Assembly (NCBI GenBank): GCA_001643675.2 | Contig: LSRY02000008.1 | Span: 1,552,001 to 1,616,000, forward strand | DNA: 64,000 bases | Source: Monocercomonoides exilis | Lineage: Eukaryota > Preaxostyla > Oxymonadida > Polymastigidae | Reading direction: 5' to 3' | In this document: piece by piece, positions 57,245 to 64,000 of the stretch | Position numbering within the stretch: position 1 is the stretch's first letter | Layout of the letters: each line of letters begins with the position of its first letter | Made by a program: the position numbers and the translations under genes | Notes under the pieces: model-generated | Database searches by the model: none | What the model saw: only the letters and a program-made list of their open reading frames with translations | What the model was told of the DNA's origin: nothing

Positions 57245-57529
57245 ATGAAAACATATGGAATGAGAGATGCTGGAAAGAAGGCAAAAGATGACAACAGCCA
57301 AAAAAGCGATTTTGTGGAAAGACAGATGAGGAAGAATGTTGGAATGCATTTCCATTTTGAGGCGCTGAAGGGAAAGATGCATTTCTATTATTTTACAAAA
57401 AACTTTTCAGAAGGTGCAAAAGAGGCAGGAAAATGGAATTTGAACTTTTCCGAGTTTATTACAAAATTGCGGATAGATACAAGAGAAGCACATAGTAAAT
57501 GGGTGAAGAGAAAGGAAGAATTATTGTGA
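57245..57529 (+). CDS. N-terminal exon frame of the gene at 57499
   Basis: Mirror of the 94-residue Lys-rich frame at 40240, with identical translation. It overlaps the following gene by 31 bases in another frame and is likely its own 5' coding part. The acceptor-like TTAG lies at about 57217. Confidence 0.4.
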   Translation: MKTYGMRDAGKKAKDDNSQKSDFVERQMRKNVGMHFHFEALKGKMHFYYFTKNFSEGAKEAGKWNLNFSEFITKLRIDTREAHSKWVKRKEELL

Positions 57530-58980
57530 ATGAATCACACCTCTATTCTTTTTGTCCATTCCTCTCAACTCCCTCGATGCCCTTTGCTTCTCTCTCCAAA
57601 CTCATTTTTTTTAACATTTTAACAGCATCTTCAGATTGTCCGTCCCCAGCAACTACATCAACCCAAACCTCATATATGATGTGCAGCTGCTCATTTTCGT
57701 CTGTTTGTGATGCATATGATGGCTGGATTGTTCATTCCTTCAACAATCCTTTAGCTTCATTGTCTGCCTCAAACACATCATTCATCGGATGCTGCAGGAC
57801 AAGAAATGTTGAATGCGCTGGAACTGAAGACAATAAGAAACAGCCAGGGAGACAAAACGAAACAGAAAATGGAGCAAATTCATTCACTTGGTGCGAGTGG
57901 GATGGATCGAGGACAACAGGAGAAAGCGACTCGTATGCTGATGGAATATCAAGCGGAGGGGCAATCTGCATGTACAGCCAGTCGTCGGCATCGGTGTCTG
58001 TTTCGCATTGCGTGTTCAATGGATGCATTGCATACAGCCGGGGAGGGGGAATAATGTGCTATAATATAAAATCCGTTGAGGTTATGAACAATTCTTTCAA
58101 TTCATGCACCGCGCAAAATCAATTGGGGGGAGGAATGTATGCTTTTACGATTTCAACGTGTGTTCGGATCAGTGGATGTGAATTCCAGAATTGTAAAGCA
58201 AACAGTCAAGGAGGAGGGCTTTTGCTTCATACTTTTGATGTTTCAGGAACAGGGTGCATTGGAACAGAAAGTGGAGAAGGGGAAAGTGCGTGTGTGTTTG
58301 ACTGCTGTTTCACTTCATGCTCAGTTTCAACTTATCATGGAGGAGGCATTTACTGCTACGGCGTTCCTTTTCAATTCAAAATGAGGAATATTCAGTTCAT
58401 TTCGTGCTCGGCAATGGGGTATGGAGGAGGAATGAGATTGGAACCGAAATTGTCAACGGCACCAGATGATGGCTTCTATTGTTATTTTCTTTTTTTCCAT
58501 AAATGTGAATGCAAATGTTCGGCCAATCCTCCTTATGGTCACGATATGGTATATGGAGATCATTTTAATCTCTATTTGAATTCAGGAAATCCATTCTATG
58601 AATGTTACACCACAAACACAGATGACAAGAGAGTGTGCTACGCATACAATGCATCGAATTCGGGGAGTTGGGCATATGACGAAACATCAAAAAATGATTG
58701 GCTGAAGAGAGGGATTCTCAACCGATTTGTGGCAGTGAGTGGTGGTGGTGAAGAAGAGTTGTGTGGATTGGATGAGCCAAGTGCATGCAGAACCATTGGT
58801 GTTGCAGTTGATAAGAGCAAGATCCAGGTGAGCCTGTCTGTTACGCTGATGGAAGGGGAACACATAAGTGAGGCAGCAATAATTGTGATTGGATCAAAGA
58901 AGATTTCGGTCATTGGAACAGGAAAGATTTCTTCTTTTTCTTCTTCTTTTTCTTCTTCTTTTTCTTTTCTTCTTCTTTAG
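57499..58980 (+). CDS. Pmp-like beta-helix surface protein, mosaic of P4 and P5
   Basis: A 493-residue frame from ATG. Up to GTGCIGTE it equals the gene at 38675 (P4 arm); from at least 57932 on it equals the partial gene at 62868 (P5 arm). One repeat carries CCFTSC where most copies have CSFTSC. NASNSGSWAYDETSK is shared with the gene at 9474, but the second domain is the FVAVSGG/ACRTIG subtype, so the protein combines modules of two lineages. After KKISVIGTGK it runs into a TTC/TTT microsatellite giving Ser/Phe and stops. Confidence 0.77.
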   Translation: MGEEKGRIIVNESHLYSFCPFLSTPSMPFASLSKLIFFNILTASSDCPSPATTSTQTSYMMCSCSFSSVCDAYDGWIVHSFNNPLASLSASNTSFIGCCRTRNVECAGTEDNKKQPGRQNETENGANSFTWCEWDGSRTTGESDSYADGISSGGAICMYSQSSASVSVSHCVFNGCIAYSRGGGIMCYNIKSVEVMNNSFNSCTAQNQLGGGMYAFTISTCVRISGCEFQNCKANSQGGGLLLHTFDVSGTGCIGTESGEGESACVFDCCFTSCSVSTYHGGGIYCYGVPFQFKMRNIQFISCSAMGYGGGMRLEPKLSTAPDDGFYCYFLFFHKCECKCSANPPYGHDMVYGDHFNLYLNSGNPFYECYTTNTDDKRVCYAYNASNSGSWAYDETSKNDWLKRGILNRFVAVSGGGEEELCGLDEPSACRTIGVAVDKSKIQVSLSVTLMEGEHISEAAIIVIGSKKISVIGTGKISSFSSSFSSSFSFLLL

Positions 58981-59710
58981 CACGAGAGAAGACGCCATTT
59001 ACTTTGGTTGGCACGACAGCTGGGGTAAGTGGAATGATGGGTACGTAGATGTATTTTTGGTATGAATCATTTGAGAATTTATAAGATAGCAGCACAAGCA
59101 TTTAAGAGGCGAATGATTTTTATTGGAATAAGGCTGTGTGAAAAGGGAGGTATATCAACAGGAAAAAATAAGCTAACTTTATTACAAATAGCAAATAGAA
59201 TATTTTTTTTCTTTTGAAAAAGGAGGAGAGCGAGAAAGGAGAGCTCTGTTTTACGAGCCATTGTTATTTTATCTGAATTTATTTATTAAACAGCCAGCAG
59301 ATCTGCTTGCTGATAACTTTGATTTCAACTTCTAAAATTTATGTTTTTGATAAGACCGATTGTATTTTCCATGATTCATTTGACTCAAGGTGATATTAAT
59401 TTGATAAACGGTGATTAATTATTTGCTTCTTTAAAAAGGCGTGGGCTAAGTTCTGTACTATGCGCTATATCCTGACCTTGTTCTCATAAAAGCGATTATT
59501 AAGATCATGATTCTGTGTAAATCTATTGCAATCTCCTTCAATGAGTTGATGTTACACATCACAACAATATTTTTTTCTGGTGATATTTTTTTTTATATTT
59601 TTTTGCCTTCTGGAAGATAATGTCAGAATTATATTAGTGACTTTTTTTTTCCTTTTATTATTATTATTATTATTATTAATTTTCATTTAAAAATTTTTTG
59701 AATATATATA

Positions 59711-59964
59711 GGTAATTATTTTTCAAATCATAACTTTTATCGGTGTGTTGAATATCCAAAGGTTTCTCGTCATTAGCCAAATAATTTTCATCTGAATGTT
59801 GAATGCATGTCAATTATTACAAAAGCCAAAGCTAGATACGAAAAAATAGTAGAGGCGTCATAAAACGGATCCATCACTTTTTAGTGTTCATTTATGAATA
59901 CTCAAAACAAATATTCAAACCGAAATTTTTAACAGAAATAATTTGATTTCAAAAAAGATAACCC
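59711..59964. mobile_element. 254-bp element, family 1, P5 left
   Basis: Begins GGTAATTATTTTTCAAATCA and ends TGATTTCAAAAAAGATAACC. The inside shares TTTAGTGTTCATTTATGAAT-like sequence with copies in P2 and P3. Confidence 0.62.
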
Positions 59965-60177
59965 ATAATATATACGCAAATATCTTTGAAATATGATGTG
60001 ACATTGTATGTGAAAATTAATTTTTATCATTTCTATCTTTTCAAAAAGATCTTCAAAATAATGTTTTTGTTTTATTTTTATGATCAAAGACATGCTTGTA
60101 TTCCCACAAGCTTTGTGTTTCTGTTGTTTTAAATGTTATCATTGTTGACATATTCACGATTTCAAAATTCAAAATTA

Positions 60178-60539
60178 CAGGGTGGTCCATATTTCTTTGC
60201 AAAAATATTAAAAAATGGGAAATCAAAAATAAAAATATCAAAAAATATTCGATAAAACTGAATTTTGTTTGTTAATCGGTTTGTAAACTGATCAAATACA
60301 TGATAAGCTTCAATATGTTAAAGTTTGGAGCTTCCAGATATTTGAACAATTTGTTCCTGGAATACAAAAATTTTTCTGAAAATTTCAACAGATATGATTT
60401 TTCAATGGTTTGATAGTTGGAAAAGGTGATTGCAATTTGTAACGACTCATAAAGGTGATTATTTTTATGAAAAATGTTTTTTAACAAAAATTAAAATACC
60501 ATATTTTATTATTTTAACAAAATATTATGGACCACCCTA
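60178..60539. mobile_element. 362-bp MITE with TA duplication, left arm of P5 only
   Basis: Begins CAGGGTGGTCCATA and ends TATTATGGACCACCCTA, flanked by TA on both sides (60176-60177, 60540-60541). The mirror site in the right arm (about 61756-61757) is an intact AAAATTATTTTC without insert. TA target and this end sequence are typical of Tc1/mariner-derived MITEs. No transposase is encoded. It explains the whole 364-base length difference of the arms. Confidence 0.85.
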
Positions 60540-61968
60540 TATTTTCTCTTTTTAATCTGTTTTCCCCCTTCATTTTTCTCATTTCACGTGAAACATGAAA
60601 AATTGAATAACCTTCACAGATGGAAATGACTGAGATATTTTCTTTTCGACAATATGAGTATTGTCGAGTTCTTCAACACATTTTTCAATATCTTTTTAGT
60701 GTTTGACAGATTCGATGGTTAAAGAGAAAAATAAACCCAACATCACCATTATCCGATTCGAGAGCTAAATGTTTTTATTATTAATTTTTCACAATCTCAA
60801 AAACTAAGGAACTTAATTTATGATTTCATAATAACAAAAGATATCGAATAATAATTTTTTGTTCAACTTAAGTTGCATTTCAATTCTTTCCGATTTTTTC
60901 CCAAAAGATTTTTATTTTCTGACAAACTGCTGCTTAATGCGATGTCATTATCAACAAATAAATAATTTGAAATGATTATTTTTATTAATACATAAAACAC
61001 TCGAATGCTTATCCAAAATGAATTAATTATTTCTGGAAACTTTCTTTTTATCTGTCAAAAGGGATTAATGTATTTTTCTTTTTATGAATTGATTGATTTT
61101 CCAATTTTTTTTTTATTTTTCTAAAATGGAACTTTTCAAAACGAACCACAGTAACATCTCTATATTTTTCACGTAACAGAAATAATGAGAAATTGGAAAA
61201 ATAATCAGATCAAAAGAAGATGATGATATTTATCCCTTTTGACAGATAAAAAGGATTTTTCCAGAAATAATTAATTCATTTTGGATAAGCATTCGAGTGT
61301 TTTATGTATTAATAAAAATTAACTTTTCAAATTATTTATTTGTTGATAATGGCATCGCATTAAGCAGCAGTCTGTCAGAAAACAAAAATTTCTTGGAAAA
61401 AAATCGGAAAGAATTGAAATGCAACTTAAGTTGAACAAAAAACTATTATTCGATATCTTTTGTTATTATGAAATCATAAATTAAGTTCCTTAGTTTTTGA
61501 GATTGTGAAAAATTAATAATAAAAACATTTAGCTCTCGAATCGGATAATGGTGATGTTGGGTTTATTTTTCTCTTTAACCATCGAATCTGTCAAACACTA
61601 AAAAGATATTGAAAAATGTGTTGAAGAACTCGACAATACTCATATTGTCGAAAAGAAAATATCTTAGTCATTTCCATCTGTGAAGGTTATTCAATTTTTC
61701 ATTTTTCACGTGAAATGAGAAAAATGAAGGGGGAAAACAGATTGAAAAGAGAAAATAATTTTGAATTTTGAAATCGTGAATATGTCAACAATGATAACAT
61801 TTAAAACAACAGAAACACAAAGCTTGTGGGAATACAAGCATGTCTTTGATCATAAAAATAAAACAAAAACATTATTTTGAAGATCTTTTTGAAAAGATAG
61901 AAATGATAAAAATTAATTTTCACATACAATGTCACATCATATTTCAAAGATATTTGCGTATATATTAT

Positions 61969-62222
61969 GGGTTATCTTTTTTGAAATCAAATTATTTCTG
62001 TTAAAAATTTCGGTTTGAATATTTGTTTTGAGTATTCATAAATGAACACTAAAAAGTGATGGATCCGTTTTATGACGCCTCTACTATTTTTTCGTATCTA
62101 GCTTTGGCTTTTGTAATAATTGACATGCATTCAACATTCAGATGAAAATTATTTGGCTAATGACGAGAAACCTTTGGATATTCAACACACCGATAAAAGT
62201 TATGATTTGAAAAATAATTACC
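61969..62222. mobile_element. 254-bp element, family 1, P5 right mirror
   Basis: Reverse complement of 59711-59964. Confidence 0.62.
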
Positions 62223-62867
62223 TATATATATTCAAAAAATTTTTAAATGAAAATTAATAATAATAATAATAATAATAAAAGGAAAAAAAAAGTCACTAAT
62301 ATAATTCTGACATTATCTTCCAGAAGGCAAAAAAATATAAAAAAAAATATCACCAGAAAAAAATATTGTTGTGATGTGTAACATCAACTCATTGAAGGAG
62401 ATTGCAATAGATTTACACAGAATCATGATCTTAATAATCGCTTTTATGAGAACAAGGTCAGGATATAGCGCATAGTACAGAACTTAGCCCACGCCTTTTT
62501 AAAGAAGCAAATAATTAATCACCGTTTATCAAATTAATATCACCTTGAGTCAAATGAATCATGGAAAATACAATCGGTCTTATCAAAAACATAAATTTTA
62601 GAAGTTGAAATCAAAGTTATCAGCAAGCAGATCTGCTGGCTGTTTAATAAATAAATTCAGATAAAATAACAATGGCTCGTAAAACAGAGCTCTCCTTTCT
62701 CGCTCTCCTCCTTTTTCAAAAGAAAAAAAATATTCTATTTGCTATTTGTAATAAAGTTAGCTTATTTTTTCCTGTTGATATACCTCCCTTTTCACACAGC
62801 CTTATTCCAATAAAAATCATTCGCCTCTTAAATGCTTGTGCTGCTATCTTATAAATTCTCAAATGAT

Positions 62868-64000
62868 TCATACCAAAAATACATCTACGTACCCATCATT
62901 CCACTTACCCCAGCTGTCGTGCCAACCAAAGTAAATGGCGTCTTCTCTCGTGCTAAAGAAGAAGAAAAGAAAAAGAAGAAGAAAAGAAGAAGAAAAAGAA
63001 GAAATCTTTCCTGTTCCAATGACCGAAATCTTCTTTGATCCAATCACAATTATTGCTGCCTCACTTATGTGTTCCCCTTCCATCAGCGTAACAGACAGGC
63101 TCACCTGGATCTTGCTCTTATCAACTGCAACACCAATGGTTCTGCATGCACTTGGCTCATCCAATCCACACAACTCTTCTTCACCACCACCACTCACTGC
63201 CACAAATCGGTTGAGAATCCCTCTCTTCAGCCAATCATTTTTTGATGTTTCGTCATATGCCCAACTCCCCGAATTCGATGCATTGTATGCGTAGCACACT
63301 CTCTTGTCATCTGTGTTTGTGGTGTAACATTCATAGAATGGATTTCCTGAATTCAAATAGAGATTAAAATGATCTCCATATACCATATCGTGACCATAAG
63401 GAGGATTGGCCGAACATTTGCATTCACATTTATGGAAAAAAAGAAAATAACAATAGAAGCCATCATCTGGTGCCGTTGACAATTTCGGTTCCAATCTCAT
63501 TCCTCCTCCATACCCCATTGCCGAGCACGAAATGAACTGAATATTCCTCATTTTGAATTGAAAAGGAACGCCGTAGCAGTAAATGCCTCCTCCATGATAA
63601 GTTGAAACTGAGCATGAAGTGAAACAGCAGTCAAACACACACGCACTTTCCCCTTCTCCACTTTCTGTTCCAATGCACCCTGTTCCTGAAACATCAAAAG
63701 TATGAAGCAAAAGCCCTCCTCCTTGACTGTTTGCTTTACAATTCTGGAATTCACATCCACTGATCCGAACACACGTTGAAATCGTAAAAGCATACATTCC
63801 TCCCCCCAATTGATTTTGCGCGGTGCATGAATTGAAAGAATTGTTCATAACCTCAACGGATTTTATATTATAGCACATTATTCCCCCTCCCCGGCTGTAT
63901 GCAATGCATCCATTGAACACGCAATGCGAAACAGACACCGATGCCGACGACTGGCTGTACATGCAGATTGCCCCTCCGCTTGATATTCCATCAGCATACG
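62868..64000 (-). CDS. Pmp-like beta-helix surface protein, partial at window end
   Basis: Open to the window end; at least 377 codons. It mirrors the gene at 57499. The TTC/TTT microsatellite has one base fewer than in the mirror, so this frame reads through into STREDAIYFGWHDSWGKW and DVFLV before stopping at 62868, giving the copy a different C-terminus. The second domain is the FVAVSGGGEEELCG subtype. Confidence 0.75.
   Translation of the reverse strand, partial: YADGISSGGAICMYSQSSASVSVSHCVFNGCIAYSRGGGIMCYNIKSVEVMNNSFNSCTAQNQLGGGMYAFTISTCVRISGCEFQNCKANSQGGGLLLHTFDVSGTGCIGTESGEGESACVFDCCFTSCSVSTYHGGGIYCYGVPFQFKMRNIQFISCSAMGYGGGMRLEPKLSTAPDDGFYCYFLFFHKCECKCSANPPYGHDMVYGDHFNLYLNSGNPFYECYTTNTDDKRVCYAYNASNSGSWAYDETSKNDWLKRGILNRFVAVSGGGEEELCGLDEPSACRTIGVAVDKSKIQVSLSVTLMEGEHISEAAIIVIGSKKISVIGTGKISSFSSSFLLLFLFFFFSTREDAIYFGWHDSWGKWNDGYVDVFLV

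Larger units (their letters stand above)
39499..58270. repeat. Palindrome P4, 18.8 kb, arms about 9.4 kb
   Basis: Coordinate sum is 97769 at the outer end, rising to 97778 and then falling to 97763 near the centre, so the arms differ by several short indels. The arms hold three Pmp-like genes each (one shared with the flank). Divergent patches are visible at 44315-44380 against 53400-53460 and at 47640-47960 against 49810-50140. The outer edge falls inside the genes at 38675 and 57499. The unpaired centre is about 48801-48962. Confidence 0.95.
58981..62867. other. P5 centre, non-coding block
   Basis: AT-rich apart from 59437-59540, which is more GC-rich (GGCGTGGGCTAAGTTCTG) and matches no RNA family I know. 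Holds a TTA tract at 59657-59681, the 254-bp elements and the MITE. Short frames such as 59079-59261, 60053-60241 and 60272-60487 look like chance; the last two lie on the MITE. Confidence 0.65.
57932..64000. repeat. Palindrome P5, cut by the window end, overlapping P4
   Basis: Coordinate sum is 121933 in the outer part and 122297 near the centre. The 364-base jump is exactly accounted for by one 362-bp insertion plus a 2-bp target duplication at 60178-60539 in the left arm. Position 64000 pairs with 57932, so the true outer edges lie further out. Symmetry remains strong to about 61065/61235. Confidence 0.95.

Noticed and set aside
1-64000. All palindromes being fold-back sequencing or assembly artefacts
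   Set aside because: The arm-specific MITE with empty partner site, clustered substitutions, arm-specific indels and diverged centres do not fit. Raw reads are still needed, so this is rejected only as the sole explanation.

Overview
This is AT-rich eukaryotic DNA with no bacterial operon logic. It carries 13 copies or part-copies of one surface-type gene family. Each protein has runs of F-x-x-C then GGG(I/M/L), the pattern of polymorphic outer-membrane-protein (Pmp)-like right-handed beta-helices, followed by a second block reading 'FVAVSGG..ELCG...ACRTIG' or 'IYVSVSGND..CG...PC.TVKKAFEM'. From memory, this signature and a second family seen here (at 12.06-12.66 kb and 32.43-33.64 kb) match abundant hypothetical protein families of the oxymonad Monocercomonoides (Metamonada, Preaxostyla). 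I could not search, so the organism is an inference. No rRNA, tRNA, CRISPR or bacterial feature was seen.

The layout is a chain of giant near-perfect palindromes. P1 spans at least 1-4951 (centre about 2476), P2 5355-25197 (15276), P3 24973-29763 (27368), P4 39499-58270 (48881) and P5 at least 57932-64000. P2/P3 and P4/P5 overlap by 225 and at least 339 bp. Every centre is an AT-rich non-coding block flanked by two convergent, 3'-truncated Pmp-like genes. Every outer boundary I can place lies inside another Pmp-like gene, so single genes are mosaics of two palindromes. The 5' sides of these genes meet head to head in modules (about 6.0-9.5, 21.1-24.5, 42.3-46.1 and 51.8-55.5 kb). These modules hold purine-rich exon-like blocks, GT-AG introns and a small one-helix membrane ORF.

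Region by region: P1 has genes at 16 and 4256. P2 has genes at 9474 and 19449 plus half-genes at its edges; each arm carries a 2.53-kb TTAA-flanked inverted-repeat element with a decayed gene inside. P3 has genes at 24554 and 28506. From 30.1 to 38.7 kb is the only long non-palindromic stretch, with decayed genes and simple repeats. P4 holds genes at 38675, 40708, 46137, 50163, 55511 and 57499. P5 holds the gene at 57499 and a partial one at 62868, plus a 362-bp TA-flanked MITE in one arm only.

Small inverted-repeat elements recur in the palindrome centres: a 251-260 bp family with 8 copies and a 185-188 bp family with 4. Arm-specific insertion, clustered substitutions and diverged centres argue that the palindromes are real and kept alike by arm-to-arm conversion, although raw long reads are needed to exclude misassembly. 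Many frameshifts fall in homopolymers; they may be decay or sequencing error.
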